Origin: Clostridia bacterium
Lineage (GTDB): Bacteria; Bacillota; Clostridia; Lachnospirales; Lachnospiraceae
Length of the DNA: 64,000 nucleotides
NCBI GenBank assembly: GCA_910574475.1
Contig: CAJTAT010000001.1
Span: 62,001 to 126,000, forward strand
Reading direction: 5' to 3'
Position numbers and translations under genes: made by a program. Of this stretch, positions 50,802-60,577 are shown in pieces (within the stretch, counting starts at the first letter, position 1; each line of letters starts with the position of its first letter). The notes beneath the pieces were generated by a model. That model searched no databases. It was not told the DNA's origin and saw only the letters and a list, made by a program, of their open reading frames with translations.

Positions 50802-52208
50802 CTACAACAAAAGATATGTAAAAGCTCTCCCAAGATAATGGCTGTATCCTGCCTTTTCTATCTTCTGGGACGCCCGAATTGGAATACTTCCAATCTCCTT
50901 GCCGTTCAATACGTAAGTCAGCTTTCCAATCTCCTGCCCCTCTTCCACAGGAGCCTTTAATTCTTTCACGCAAAGCCACTTCTTTTCAATGCTATTTAAG
51001 TCCTCTCCAGTTGTACTCAGATAGGAAAAAGTCCCATCATACTTTCCTAAGACTTCCTCCGAAACTCCAAACTGAACAGGTACCTTTACCACAGGCTGCT
51101 CATCCAAATCCTGATAGAGGCTGCATTTAGCGTAGCCATAATTCAAAAGGGCAGTGGCGTCTGCAAATCTTCCCTTTGGGTCAGGCGCTGCCATAATGAC
51201 TGCAATCAGCTCAATTCCATCCTTCTCCGCTGTGGCAGACACACAGTATTTTGCTAGGCTGGTGGAGCCTGTTTTCAGCCCTGTGGCGTAAGGGTACTGC
51301 CGAATGAGTTTGTTGGTATTCGTCAGTCCAAACTCCTCTGTTCCCCGCTTGGTGGTGTGAGTGATATTTTCCATCCAGATGGTAGAGTAATTATGAATCT
51401 GTGGGTATTTCGTGATCAATTCCCGGGACATTAATGCAATATCGTAGGCTGTGGTCACATGCCCATCCACATCCAGTCCGCAGCAATTGACAAAATGAGT
51501 ATCATTCATTCCAAGTTCCTTGGCCCGCTCATTCATCATCTCCACAAAAAGTTCCTCTGTGCCTGCGATGTGTTCTGCCATGGCCACAGAAGCATCATTG
51601 GCAGAAGCCACTGAGATGCATTTAATCATCGTATCCACACTCTGTGACTCTCCCTCCTCGAGAAACACTTGAGAGCCTCCCATGGAAGCCGCATAGGTGG
51701 AAGTAGTCACAGTATCCTCCAGTTTGATTTTTCCCTGGGAAACAGCATCGAAAATCAGCAGCAATGTCATTATCTTTGTGACACTGGCTGGGGGAAGCTT
51801 TTCATGGGAATTCTTTTCCAAAATCACTGTTCCCGTGGATGCCTCTATTAAGACAGCAGAAGGAGCCGTAATACCCAGGCTATCATCTACCTGTGTCACA
51901 TCTGTTGCCCCAGCCGCAGACTCTGTATTCTGCGCCTCTTCCACAGCCGGTTCTTCTGCAGGTTCTATTTCATCTGGCGTTTCTGACTGGCTAACCGTAT
52001 CCACGTCCTTTTCTTCTGTGTTCTCCTGGATATCCTCTGAATTGTCCTCAGATTCCTGGGTATCTTGCTGTGCCTCCTCTGTCTGTTCTTGGGGCACTAT
52101 CTCATCCATATTCTCCTCTGTAGTATCCCCGTCAGATGCAATCGCAGAAATGAAGGGGAGATTCAAAAATAGACTTAAAGTTAGAAAGAAGATCAGTATT
52201 TTTTTCAT
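50802..52208 (-). CDS. D-alanyl-D-alanine carboxypeptidase (DacF/PBP5-like)
   Basis: 468 residues. A signal peptide (about 1-25) is followed by a low-complexity acidic linker of about 85 residues (rich in E, Q, T), then an S11 peptidase domain. Catalytic motifs are PASVTKIM (S-x-x-K), SAN (S-x-N) and LKTGS (K-T-G). A C-terminal PBP5_C-like beta domain (from about 365) ends in a hydrophobic helix suited to membrane association. It trims the terminal D-Ala of peptidoglycan stem peptides outside the cell. The long acidic linker is not typical of the family. A possible promoter lies at 52277-52305. Confidence 0.93.
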   Translation of the reverse strand: MKKILIFFLTLSLFLNLPFISAIASDGDTTEENMDEIVPQEQTEEAQQDTQESEDNSEDIQENTEEKDVDTVSQSETPDEIEPAEEPAVEEAQNTESAAGATDVTQVDDSLGITAPSAVLIEASTGTVILEKNSHEKLPPASVTKIMTLLLIFDAVSQGKIKLEDTVTTSTYAASMGGSQVFLEEGESQSVDTMIKCISVASANDASVAMAEHIAGTEELFVEMMNERAKELGMNDTHFVNCCGLDVDGHVTTAYDIALMSRELITKYPQIHNYSTIWMENITHTTKRGTEEFGLTNTNKLIRQYPYATGLKTGSTSLAKYCVSATAEKDGIELIAVIMAAPDPKGRFADATALLNYGYAKCSLYQDLDEQPVVKVPVQFGVSEEVLGKYDGTFSYLSTTGEDLNSIEKKWLCVKELKAPVEEGQEIGKLTYVLNGKEIGSIPIRASQKIEKAGYSHYLGRAFTYLLL

Positions 52209-52276
52209 AGGATTCCTCTTTTATTTTTCTCTATTACTAATTGTAATGAAGAAAGAGAGGAAAATATGAACATACT

Positions 52277-52305
52277 AATATATTTTTTATAATTGTTCGT
52301 CTAAA
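52277..52305 (-). promoter_or_regulatory. Possible promoter of the carboxypeptidase gene
   Basis: TTTAGA (52300-52305) and TATATT (52277-52282) are 17 bp apart on the minus strand. They lie in the 144-bp gap between the DnaJ-like gene and the carboxypeptidase gene, about 70 bp before the ATG. The -35 box is only a partial match. Confidence 0.35.
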
Positions 52306-52352
52306 AGCTCTCAGACTGGCACCTTTACACAACCTTTAGGGTAGGATAATGT

Positions 52353-53303
52353 CTATTCATGGGATGTGGTATCCTCTTTCATAGTGTCCCAGAAAGCCTC
52401 GAGTGCGGCTTTCTGTCTAGAATTTAACTTTTTGGGTACTTCCACCTGCAGGGTTACATACTGATCGCCGCGGTTTCCAATCTTTGGCGGCATCCACAGG
52501 CCCATTCCTGCCAGACGAATACGTGCCCCGTTTCTAGTTCCTGGATCCAGGAAATATTTCACCACACCCTCAATTGTAGGAATCTCAATTTCGCCGCCCA
52601 AAGCCATTACCATGTAACTGACTTGCTGTACCGAATAGAGATGATAATTTTTCCTCTCAAATTCCTTCTGATCATTAAGAAGGACAATAACAACCATATT
52701 ATTCTGAGGAATCTTCTCTTCCCCCTCACAAATAACATCTTCCAAGGGATAGAAACACTTATCATATGTTCTGGATGGAATACGCACTTTCACCCATCGT
52801 TTCCGTTCCACATAGCCTTTTCCATGACACACCTGGCATTTTCCCAAAGCTGTGCTCTGCCCGCCGCAGGAGTGACAGGGATCCCGCAACACAATCTCCA
52901 CAGATTTTACAGCTCCAGTCAATACTTCCTGGTAAGACATACTCACCGCCACACGCACGCTCTGAGGCGGCGGTTCATTTTCTTTTTCATCTCTTTTGCC
53001 CTGGCATGCACCACAATGACCATTTTCAGTGCTATATTCGCTGCTCTCATACCCTGTCTGCCAGCCTGCGTGGCCAGCATATTTCTGATAAGCCGTATGT
53101 CCCCAGGAATCGTATTGCTTCCGGCTCTCCTCATCGGACAAAACCTTATAAGCTTCCGAGATTTCCTGAAAAAGTTCTTTTGCCTCATTCAAATCTTGAT
53201 TCGCATCCGGGTGGAATTTTTTGACAAGATTTCGATAGGCACGTTTGATTTCTTCTGTAGTAGCCTCCCGCCTTACACCTAATATTTCATAATAATTTTT
53301 CAA
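52353..53303 (-). CDS. DnaJ-like co-chaperone with a reduced zinc finger
   Basis: About 316 residues. The J-domain (1-70) has NYYEILGV, KFHPDAN with the HPD triad, and SEAYKVLSDEESRKQYD. A Gly-poor linker follows. Then comes a short Cys region with only two clear C-x-x-C-x-G/H-type motifs (CHSCGG, CQVCHG) where full DnaJ has four, and a C-terminal substrate domain (VPKKLNSRQKAALEAFW at the end). It should stimulate DnaK. The reduced zinc region suggests a specialised DnaJ paralogue. The TTG at 53303 begins the domain directly and has GGCGGA upstream. Another TTG at 53348 overlaps the citrate synthase stop. Confidence 0.85.
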   Translation of the reverse strand: MKNYYEILGVRREATTEEIKRAYRNLVKKFHPDANQDLNEAKELFQEISEAYKVLSDEESRKQYDSWGHTAYQKYAGHAGWQTGYESSEYSTENGHCGACQGKRDEKENEPPPQSVRVAVSMSYQEVLTGAVKSVEIVLRDPCHSCGGQSTALGKCQVCHGKGYVERKRWVKVRIPSRTYDKCFYPLEDVICEGEEKIPQNNMVVIVLLNDQKEFERKNYHLYSVQQVSYMVMALGGEIEIPTIEGVVKYFLDPGTRNGARIRLAGMGLWMPPKIGNRGDQYVTLQVEVPKKLNSRQKAALEAFWDTMKEDTTSHE

Positions 53304-53331
53304 ACCAATATTCCGCCGTTTTCTTTTACCT

Positions 53332-54690
53332 TTATAAACGCTCCTCAATATTCATATAGGGCACATGATGGCCCACATATTTGTAAGCTGGACGGATTAT
53401 CTTACCTACATTAACCAGCTCTTCGATTCTATGGGCACACCAGCCAGAGATTCGAGAAATAGCAAAGATAGGGGTAAACAGCTCTTCTGGCAGGCCCAGC
53501 ATACTGTATACAAAGCCACTGTAAAAGTCTACATTTGCACAGACAGGCTTCAAAAGCCGACGCCCAGACATGAGACATTCGCCTCCAATCCGCTCCACAC
53601 GCTCATACAGCGCAAACTCCTCCATCAATCCTTTTTCCTCAGAAAGCTTTTTCGCATACTCCTTTAAGATCACCGCACGGGGATCTGACTCTGTATAAAC
53701 TGCATGTCCTATCCCATAAATGAGCCCAGCATGATCAAAAACCTCCTTTTTGAGAATTCGGTTCAGATATGCTCGAAGCATCTCATCATCCTGGCAATCT
53801 GCCACATGTTCTTTGATATCGTGGAACATTTCCTGTACTTTCAGGTTCGCACCGCCATGTTTCGGCCCTTTTAAGGAACCAAGGGAAGCTGCCACGGCAG
53901 AATATGTGTCTGTTCCAGTAGAGGAAACAACGTGGGTGGTAAATGTGGAGTTATTACCACCACCATGCTCTGCATGAATGACAAGAGCGATATCGAGAAC
54001 CTTAGCCTCCAGCTCTGTATATTTCCCGTCCGCCCGAAGCAGCCGCAGAATATTCTCTGCAGTGGAAAGTTCCGGTTTGGGATTGCGGATCACAAGGCTC
54101 TGATCGTGATGATAGTGACGGTACGCATGGTATCCATACACGCTGATCAGTGGAAATTGCGCAATCAACTGTAAAGACTGCTTTAAGATATTGGAGGCTG
54201 AAAGATCCTCAGCCTGCTTGTCATAAGAATACAGAGTAAGGACACATTTCTGCAAAGTATTCATCATATTCGGGCTCGGAGCCTTCATAATGACGTCCCG
54301 CACAAATGTCTCTGGAAGTTCCCGGTAATCTCCCAAAATCTCAATAAATTCTTTCAATTGTTCTTTTGTGGGAAGCTTCCCAAATAATAATAAATAAGTG
54401 GTTTCCTCAAATGCAAAACGCCGTTTCTCAAACCCCTTCACCATCTCCTGCACGTTCACACCCTGATAGTACAGCTCTCCGTCAATGGGTATCTTATCTC
54501 CATCTATATAGCCAAAGGAAACTACATCCGAGATCTCCGTCAGTCCTGTCAGAACGCCCTTTCCAGAGGAATCACGCAGCCCTCGCTTTACATCATACTC
54601 AGCATAAAGACTGACATCAATCTGCCCTGACTTCATACTATACTCCACCAGCTTGTTATATTTCTCATCTACCTGTACATCTTTTTTCAT
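53332..54690 (-). CDS. gltA: Citrate synthase
   Basis: 452 residues of the citrate synthase family. It has GVLTGLTEISDVVSFGYIDG near the start, HAEHGGGNNSTF (catalytic His), SLKGPKHGGAN (second catalytic His), GIGHAVYTESDPRA (third His and nearby acids) and FYSGFVYSMLGLP near the end. It condenses acetyl-CoA and oxaloacetate to citrate, probably serving glutamate synthesis in a fermenting anaerobe. Length and the N-terminal extension resemble the type found in Clostridia. The next gene, a DnaJ-like protein, overlaps or abuts its stop. The ATG has AGGGAGGTAG upstream. Confidence 0.94.
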   Translation of the reverse strand: MKKDVQVDEKYNKLVEYSMKSGQIDVSLYAEYDVKRGLRDSSGKGVLTGLTEISDVVSFGYIDGDKIPIDGELYYQGVNVQEMVKGFEKRRFAFEETTYLLLFGKLPTKEQLKEFIEILGDYRELPETFVRDVIMKAPSPNMMNTLQKCVLTLYSYDKQAEDLSASNILKQSLQLIAQFPLISVYGYHAYRHYHHDQSLVIRNPKPELSTAENILRLLRADGKYTELEAKVLDIALVIHAEHGGGNNSTFTTHVVSSTGTDTYSAVAASLGSLKGPKHGGANLKVQEMFHDIKEHVADCQDDEMLRAYLNRILKKEVFDHAGLIYGIGHAVYTESDPRAVILKEYAKKLSEEKGLMEEFALYERVERIGGECLMSGRRLLKPVCANVDFYSGFVYSMLGLPEELFTPIFAISRISGWCAHRIEELVNVGKIIRPAYKYVGHHVPYMNIEERL

Positions 54691-54725
54691 AATCTACCTC
54701 CCTTTATACTTTTTTATAGTTCGCC

Positions 54726-55181
54726 TTACATTCCTGCCATCCAGAATCCTATCGCAATTCCCAACAGGGCTCCCATGAATACCTGAAGAGGCGTATGACC
54801 CACGAATTCCTTCAGTTTTTCTTCTGTCAGAACTTTTCCATCCAGGGTCTTGAATGTGGCAATGATTTCGTTCAAAAGCTTTGCCTGCTTTCCAGTCTCC
54901 AGGCGCACTCCCATGGCATCGTGCATGACAATAATTGCCATAATCACTGTGACAGCAAACTCAAACGTACCCAAACCATAGACCCGCCCTGAGGCTGTGG
55001 CCAGAGCGCATACGGTTGACGCATGAGAACTTGGCATCCCTCCAGAGCCAATCAAACGCTCTGGCTCAAACTTTTTCATAATCATCATATAAATCAACGT
55101 CTTTAATACCTGGGCCACAAACCAGCCTGTGACTGCACATATCAATACCTTATTTCCTATCAGTAATTTCCAATTGTTCAT
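54726..55181 (-). CDS. Divergent PAP2/DUF212 membrane protein
   Basis: 151 residues with about four membrane segments. It has the DUF212 hallmark SGGMPSSHAST (phosphatase-like Ser-His motif), a basic-acidic MHDAMGVRLETGKQA segment and VGHTPLQVFMGALLG. This matches YuiD/acid-phosphatase-related proteins. The family is assumed to act on lipid or isoprenoid phosphates. Activity is not established. The ATG follows a stretch rich in G/A (GAAAGGAC). It lies 35 bp upstream of citrate synthase. The 55182-55334 gap before it holds the ATPase operon terminator. Confidence 0.87.
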   Translation of the reverse strand: MNNWKLLIGNKVLICAVTGWFVAQVLKTLIYMMIMKKFEPERLIGSGGMPSSHASTVCALATASGRVYGLGTFEFAVTVIMAIIVMHDAMGVRLETGKQAKLLNEIIATFKTLDGKVLTEEKLKEFVGHTPLQVFMGALLGIAIGFWMAGM

Positions 55182-55292
55182 TTGTGTCCTTTCTCATGCC
55201 CCTCAAAGGATGCGCTTTGTATACAAAAATCAAATTACCATTCATTATAGCGAAAAATGGGGGATATGACAAGGAAAAGATTTTTACAAGAA

Positions 55293-55319
55293 AAGAGGCA
55301 TCCCCCAATGACGCCTCTT
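55293..55319 (-). terminator. Terminator of the A/V-ATPase operon
   Basis: A 10-bp stem (AAGAGGCGTC with GATGCCTCTT, one G-T pair), loop ATTGGGG, followed by TTCTT on the minus strand. It lies 16 bp beyond the subunit D stop. The T-run is short. Confidence 0.65.
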
Positions 55320-55334
55320 CGCTAATCTCATATT

Positions 55335-55952
55335 TTACTTGGTCTGCATCCTCTTAATGACCTTTAACCTGGTAAATTCTTCTCTCTCTTTCTCCTCCAG
55401 AGCATTTGCAATATCCTTTGTCAACGCCTCATACCTGGGTATGGTAATATTCTTCAGGGCATTGGCACGCTTCTGGGCCTTTTTAATATTAGCCGCAAGC
55501 TGAAAGGCAGAATTCTCTACCATGGAAAGCTTAATGGTCAATTCTTTCACCTTCTCAAAAGACACTCTAGCAATATCCAAAGATTCTCTTGTACTGTAAA
55601 AAGCATAGACTGGAGTCCGGGTGGCGGCATCATAGCGCACCAGGGGAATCTCTGTCCCCATGATACTTCTAGTCTTAATCTCAATGGAATTTTCCACCGG
55701 TACATTCCGGGCTATATCCGCTACAAAGTTAATTCCCATCTCTACATTGGCGCGCTGAAGAGCCCTATAAGCCGAAGTAAAGGTATCGCGAATCTCAGCC
55801 TGAATATCTCTGGCTTGATCCACCAGTCCCATCAACTCCCGTATGAGAATATTCCGCTTCTTATCCATCAGCTCATATCCCTGACGGGCCAATATCAAAG
55901 AATTCTTTGCCAGTATTAAATTACCTTTTGTAGGAATCGCGTTATTATCCAT
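55335..55952 (-). CDS. atpD: A/V-type ATPase subunit D
   Basis: 205 residues, largely helical, forming the central rotor shaft. The N-terminus (IPTKGNLILAKNSLILARQGYELMDKKRNIL) and C-terminal KKAQKRANALKNITIPRY match the family, with two long coiled-coil helices and a short beta region between. The subunit turns inside the A3B3 ring and couples to the membrane ring through subunits F and C. It is the last gene of the operon, 16 bp after the B subunit gene, followed by a hairpin terminator. Confidence 0.95.
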   Translation of the reverse strand: MDNNAIPTKGNLILAKNSLILARQGYELMDKKRNILIRELMGLVDQARDIQAEIRDTFTSAYRALQRANVEMGINFVADIARNVPVENSIEIKTRSIMGTEIPLVRYDAATRTPVYAFYSTRESLDIARVSFEKVKELTIKLSMVENSAFQLAANIKKAQKRANALKNITIPRYEALTKDIANALEEKEREEFTRLKVIKRMQTK

Positions 55953-55967
55953 ACAGACACCTCTAAA

Positions 55968-57356
55968 TTATTGTTCTTCATCCATTGGATGATAATACTG
56001 ATCCAGAATCTTTGTATTGATTCGATCCAATTCTTCTCTGGGCAGCATCCCCAAAAGTTCCCAACCAATGTCTAAGGTCTCCTGAATAGTTCGATTCTCA
56101 TTGGGTCCCTGGCCTACAAAGTGTTCCTCAAAAGCCTTGCCAAAAGCCAGATATTTTTTGTCAATGGGCGACAGCTCATCCTCACCGATAACAGAGGCTA
56201 AAGCTCTTGCATCTCCCACCTTTGCATAAGAGGAAAAGAGCTGGTTTGCCAAATCCTGATGATCCTCTCTCGTGTACCCAGCCCCAATACCATCCTTCAT
56301 GAGACGGGACAACGACGGCAGAACACTGATAGGCGGATAAACTCCCTGGCCGTTCAATACACGGTCCAGTACCACCTGGCCTTCTGTTATATATCCTGTC
56401 AAGTCAGGTATAGGATGAGTAATATCATCATTTGGCATAGTCAAAATCGGTATCTGAGTTACCGATCCATTCACTCCCTGCACGATTCCGGCACGCTCAT
56501 ATATGGTTGCCAATTCACTGTATAGATAGCCAGGGTAGCCTTTTCTAGAGGGAATCTCACCCTTGGAAGAAGAGACTTCTCGCATCGCCTCTGCAAAAGA
56601 AGTCATATCGGTCAAAATAACCAAAATATGCATCCCACACTCAAAAGCCAAATATTCTGCAACAGTCAGAGCCACCTTGGGAGTAATCAGACGCTCTACC
56701 ACCGGATCATTGGCCAGATTCAGGAACATGGCTACATGCTCTGATACGCCACTCTCCTCAAAGGCACGACGGAAAAAGTCTGCTACGTCATGTTTTACAC
56801 CCATAGCTGCAAATACAACTGCGAATTCCTCCTCTGAGTCTTCTCCCAGAGAAGCCTGCTTTACAAGCTGTGCTGCAAGCTGATCGTGGGGAAGGCCGTT
56901 TCCAGAAAAAATAGGAAGCTTCTGTCCACGAATCAGTGTAGTCAGACCATCAATCGCAGAAAAACCTGTTCGTATATAGTTACGGGGATATTCCCGCATG
57001 ACAGGATTCATAGGCTGTCCATTTACATTTCGGCGAATGTCGGATTCAATCTCACCCAGTCCGTCAATAGGTTCTCCAATTCCATTAAAGGTTCTTCCCA
57101 AAATATCTGGGGACAGGGCAACTTCCATAGGACGGCCCGTCAGCTTTGTATGGGTATTTTGCAGAGACATATTATCCGTACCGCCAAACACCTGAATGAC
57201 AGCCTTATCTTCGTAACATTCAATAATACGTCCCAGCTCTCGTTTCTTTCCATCGACAGTCAGCTCTACGATTTCTTCATAGAAAGCATCCTGAACGCCT
57301 TCCAGGGCAATCAGAGGACCGTTGATTTCACTTAAACCTAAATATTCAATTGACAT
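55968..57356 (-). CDS. atpB: A/V-type ATPase subunit B (regulatory, non-catalytic)
   Basis: 462 residues from the ATG at 57356 (GGAGGGGTAAGG immediately upstream). A longer frame adds 13 unsupported codons. It has the beta-barrel N-domain ([17 protein letters not shown]) and a nucleotide-binding core lacking a canonical P-loop ([16 protein letters not shown]), as expected for B. Further motifs are [33 protein letters not shown] and [15 protein letters not shown]. It alternates with subunit A in the hexameric head and binds ATP without hydrolysing it. It sits 14 bp after the A gene. Confidence 0.95.
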   Translation of the reverse strand: MSIEYLGLSEINGPLIALEGVQDAFYEEIVELTVDGKKRELGRIIECYEDKAVIQVFGGTDNMSLQNTHTKLTGRPMEVALSPDILGRTFNGIGEPIDGLGEIESDIRRNVNGQPMNPVMREYPRNYIRTGFSAIDGLTTLIRGQKLPIFSGNGLPHDQLAAQLVKQASLGEDSEEEFAVVFAAMGVKHDVADFFRRAFEESGVSEHVAMFLNLANDPVVERLITPKVALTVAEYLAFECGMHILVILTDMTSFAEAMREVSSSKGEIPSRKGYPGYLYSELATIYERAGIVQGVNGSVTQIPILTMPNDDITHPIPDLTGYITEGQVVLDRVLNGQGVYPPISVLPSLSRLMKDGIGAGYTREDHQDLANQLFSSYAKVGDARALASVIGEDELSPIDKKYLAFGKAFEEHFVGQGPNENRTIQETLDIGWELLGMLPREELDRINTKILDQYYHPMDEEQ

Positions 57357-57370
57357 CCTTACCCCTCCCC

Positions 57371-59137
57371 TTATGCATTCTTTTCCAGGACGCAATCATA
57401 AAAGGCGTCGATGGCTTGCTTATATTCCTCAAATTTTTCCAGATGATCATTGGGAATATCATATTTCATGGCAATGACCTTCTCGAAAATATTTTCTGCT
57501 TTCAACACGGACATAGGCATATTCATTGTGACCAATGCCTTAGATCTGTCATAGAGATACAGGATAGTCTGCATCATTTTCATCTGCTTTTCCATGGAGA
57601 CGCAGGTATCATCCGGGTGAAATGCATTTTGTTGCAAAAAGCCCAGGCGCACCACTCTGGCAATCTCCAGAAGCAGTTTCTGATCGTCGGGAAGCACATC
57701 GCTTCCGATAAGCTTTACGATCTCCATCAGGCTGCTCTCCTGGTTTAAGATAACCATCAAACGGTTTCGGCAGTCTGTAAACTCCTTTGACACATAATCC
57801 TTGTACCAGGGAGCCAGATCTATGGCATACTCACTGTAGCTGGACAACCAATGGATAGCTGGGAAATGCCGGGCATAAGCCAGAGATTTATCCAACCCCC
57901 AAAAGCAGCGAACAAAACGCTTTGTATTCTGTGTGACCGGTTCTGAGAAGTCGCCGCCCTGAGGAGATACAGCTCCGATGATAGATACACTTCCTTCTGT
58001 ACCGTTTAAATTCAGCATCATTCCGGCACGCTCATAGAAAGCTGACAGTCTGGAAGCCAGATAAGCTGGGAAGCCTTCTTCTGCAGGCATCTCCTCCAAA
58101 CGTCCAGAAAGCTCACGGAGAGCCTCTGCCCAACGTGAGGTAGAATCGGCCATAATAGCCACATCATAGCCCATATCACGATAATATTCAGCCAATGTCA
58201 CACCCGTATAAATACTGGCCTCACGAGCCGCCACAGGCATATTAGATGTATTAGCGATCAGTGCAGTCCTGTCCATCAAAGGATTTCCCGACTTTGGATC
58301 CACCAGCTTTGAGAAATCTTCCAGAACCTGAGTCATCTCATTCCCGCGCTCGCCGCAACCAATATAAATAATAATATCTGCATCGGACCATTTCGCAATC
58401 TGATGCTGTGTCATTGTCTTTCCTGTACCAAATCCGCCTGGAACAGCAGCTGTGCCTCCTTTAGCAATGGGAAACAAGGTATCAACAATACGCTGCCCAG
58501 TAATCAATGGTCTTGTGGCAGGATAACGCTTCTGAGTGGGTCTGGGAACCCGGATGGGCCATTTTTGAGCCATGGTCAGTTCCCTCTCACTGCCATCATA
58601 CATTTGAAGCACTGCAATAGTATCGCAGATGGTATATTTTCCATCAGGTACTACCTTTACAATAGTTCCTTCCATATCTGGCGGTACCATAACTTTGTGC
58701 ACAATCGCAGAGGTCTCCGGCACTTCACAGATAATCGTACCGCCCGTCACTTCTGTCCCCACTGTCACTGTCATATGAGCATCCCAGAGCTTTTCTTTAT
58801 CCAGAGAGTCTACCACTGTACCGCGGCTAATATACGCACCGCCAGTTTTTGCAATCTCACTTAAAGGGCGCTCAATACCGTCAAAAATATTATTCAAAAT
58901 TCCAGGAGCCAACAAGACAGAAATTGCATCTCCACTGGCTTCCACTATCTCCCCAGGCTTAATTCCCGTTGTCTCCTCAAACACCTGAACGGTCGTTGTA
59001 TCTTTGTCCAGGCCGATCACCTCACCGACCAGCTTTTCCTCACCTACATAGACCATCTCAGCCATCTTAAATCCTGTATTACCCTTTAGGTATACCACAG
59101 GACCGTTGATTCCATAAATCACACCTGTTTTACTCAT
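57371..59137 (-). CDS. atpA: A/V-type ATPase subunit A (catalytic)
   Basis: 588 residues, normal length. It has the Walker [13 protein letters not shown], the A-subunit-specific insert (about 120-200), Walker B-like [18 protein letters not shown] and [18 protein letters not shown]. Hydrolysis or synthesis of ATP takes place here at the A-B interface. The start overlaps the last 4 bases of the E subunit gene. A/V-type ATPases in anaerobic Clostridia commonly work as ion pumps (H+ or Na+) or as synthases. The direction cannot be read from this subunit. Confidence 0.96.
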   Translation of the reverse strand: MSKTGVIYGINGPVVYLKGNTGFKMAEMVYVGEEKLVGEVIGLDKDTTTVQVFEETTGIKPGEIVEASGDAISVLLAPGILNNIFDGIERPLSEIAKTGGAYISRGTVVDSLDKEKLWDAHMTVTVGTEVTGGTIICEVPETSAIVHKVMVPPDMEGTIVKVVPDGKYTICDTIAVLQMYDGSERELTMAQKWPIRVPRPTQKRYPATRPLITGQRIVDTLFPIAKGGTAAVPGGFGTGKTMTQHQIAKWSDADIIIYIGCGERGNEMTQVLEDFSKLVDPKSGNPLMDRTALIANTSNMPVAAREASIYTGVTLAEYYRDMGYDVAIMADSTSRWAEALRELSGRLEEMPAEEGFPAYLASRLSAFYERAGMMLNLNGTEGSVSIIGAVSPQGGDFSEPVTQNTKRFVRCFWGLDKSLAYARHFPAIHWLSSYSEYAIDLAPWYKDYVSKEFTDCRNRLMVILNQESSLMEIVKLIGSDVLPDDQKLLLEIARVVRLGFLQQNAFHPDDTCVSMEKQMKMMQTILYLYDRSKALVTMNMPMSVLKAENIFEKVIAMKYDIPNDHLEKFEEYKQAIDAFYDCVLEKNA

Positions 59138-59718
59138 ACCCCGATCCTTCCTTTCAGCCGGAAGTTTTCCTTTTCTTCCGCCAGCTTCGTCTCGAACGAA
59201 TTGTCAATCAGGATTCTCCGCCCGGGAAGAACTGCCCTGGTTCCACCTAAAAAGGGATAGCTGCTGACTGTAATCATCTGTCCAACCTCAACCTCAAGGC
59301 TTGATCTGCGCGCTGCGTCAGAGGGATCGATATAGAGAATAATCTCTTCCCCTTTCGCAAAAGCCAACGCATCTTTGAACTGCTTTATCAGAAGTTTCTG
59401 GTATGCCGGCGTCTCAGCGAAGCGGGCCAGCATATCTCTTACCTCTGAAAATAATTTATCTTTCAGCTCTGACTGCTGTTGGTTCAGTGTCCGTTTAATT
59501 TCCATCTGTGTCTGGGAGACACGGTGATTATTTTCACGGACAAGGCGATCTGTCTCTGTCTTAATCTCCAGATCTTCCTGGCGTCTTTTTGTCTCCTGAT
59601 GCTCCTGAAAAATCTGCTCCAGAGCAGCCGTATATTCACTAAGCATGGCGTCACACCGTTTCCGTGCTTCCTCCATGGTATATGTGGTAAAATGCTGCAG
59701 TTTTTCTTCTACTGTCAA
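59134..59718 (-). CDS. A/V-type ATPase subunit E
   Basis: 194 residues. The N-terminal two thirds are a coiled coil rich in K, E, Q (about 1-110), and the end is a small alpha/beta domain with the recognisable VEVGQMITVSSYPFLGGTRAVLPG stretch read in parts. It is a peripheral stalk subunit that pairs with subunit G/H and fixes the A3B3 head to subunit I. It lies between the F and A genes, overlapping A by 4 bp. Sequence conservation is low in this family, so the call also uses operon position. Confidence 0.88.
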   Translation of the reverse strand: MTVEEKLQHFTTYTMEEARKRCDAMLSEYTAALEQIFQEHQETKRRQEDLEIKTETDRLVRENNHRVSQTQMEIKRTLNQQQSELKDKLFSEVRDMLARFAETPAYQKLLIKQFKDALAFAKGEEIILYIDPSDAARRSSLEVEVGQMITVSSYPFLGGTRAVLPGRRILIDNSFETKLAEEKENFRLKGRIGV

Positions 59719-59736
59719 AACAATCCACCTTCCTTC

Positions 59737-60045
59737 CTAGAGTTTTAGCCCAATGGCCTCATTCACATAGGCGGTTATAAAATTCTCTCCCCGCTGTGTA
59801 CCATGGCGATCTGGTATCTCAATCAGCAATGGCAGGCTACGACTTAAGCGCACCTCATCAATGAGCTCAGGGTATTCCCGCCCAAACTTCTCTGTCAGAA
59901 CAATAATTGCTATCTCTTTGTCTGCCAGTACACGGTCCAGTGCTGCTTTTAATTCATCCTTCCCGTTAACCACGGAGCCTTCAATGCCCGCAAGGCGCAT
60001 ACCGATCCAAGTATCCAAATTGTCGCTTATCACATACATCTTCAT
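59737..60045 (-). CDS. A/V-type ATPase subunit F
   Basis: 102 residues with the CheY-like alpha/beta fold of subunit F: YVISDNLDTWIGMRLAGIEG, IIVLTEKFGREYPELI and the PLLIEIPDRHG strand. It binds the central shaft and regulates activity. It lies 29 bp after the K gene and 18 bp before the E gene. The order K-F-E-A-B-D seen here differs from the E. hirae ntp order, in which F lies between the E/C genes and A. AGGAAG precedes the ATG. Confidence 0.92.
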   Translation of the reverse strand: MKMYVISDNLDTWIGMRLAGIEGSVVNGKDELKAALDRVLADKEIAIIVLTEKFGREYPELIDEVRLSRSLPLLIEIPDRHGTQRGENFITAYVNEAIGLKL

Positions 60046-60074
60046 AAGACTTCCTGCCTTTCAGGTAAGAAATT

Positions 60075-60512
60075 CTACAGCTTACCTAAGATCATGAAGG
60101 ATATAATCAAACCATACAGAGCAATACCTTCGGCCATGGCTACGAAGATCATAGATTTACCAAATACACTCTGATCCTCACTGATTGCTCCAAGAGCTGC
60201 GCTGGCAGAGGAAGCAACCGCAATACCAGAGCCAATACCGGAGAGGCTGGTTACAAGGGCTGCTGCAATATAACCAAGACCTGTTGCCAGTCCCGCCTGG
60301 CTTGCTGCCTCTGCAGTCTCCGCTGCCTGTACATTTCCTCCATAAGCCAAAATTGCTGCCAAAGCCAGTGTGCTGAAGAAGAAAAAGCAGTTGCAGGTCA
60401 GGGAAGTCTTATAGCGCTTTCTGTTCCTCTCTCCCAGAAAATAAGTTCCAAAGGGAATTACAATGCTCAATACAAGTGCTGCAACCAATAAAACCTTTAC
60501 TAACATAGACAT
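60075..60512 (-). CDS. A/V-type ATPase subunit K (membrane ring)
   Basis: 145 residues with four membrane helices in two hairpins. The ion-binding carboxylate is in the last helix (AMAEGIALYGL). The first hairpin has no acid at the equivalent place, as in E. hirae-type K subunits, where only one of the two hairpins binds an ion. The linker between the hairpins (GNVQAAETAEAASQ) is long. The ATG at 60512 has AGGAGG 7 bases upstream. The frame extends 13 codons further without support. Whether the ring carries Na+ or H+ cannot be settled by eye. Confidence 0.92.
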   Translation of the reverse strand: MSMLVKVLLVAALVLSIVIPFGTYFLGERNRKRYKTSLTCNCFFFFSTLALAAILAYGGNVQAAETAEAASQAGLATGLGYIAAALVTSLSGIGSGIAVASSASAALGAISEDQSVFGKSMIFVAMAEGIALYGLIISFMILGKL

Positions 60513-60577
60513 AACATAACCTCCTAATTTTAAGTTTCTCAGCGCGTCCAAGCTGCTGTGGATATAATTATTAAATT

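Noticed and set aside
55182-55334. RNA gene in the gap after the ATPase operon
   Set aside because: Only a short terminator-like hairpin is visible; no tRNA or riboswitch-like structure.
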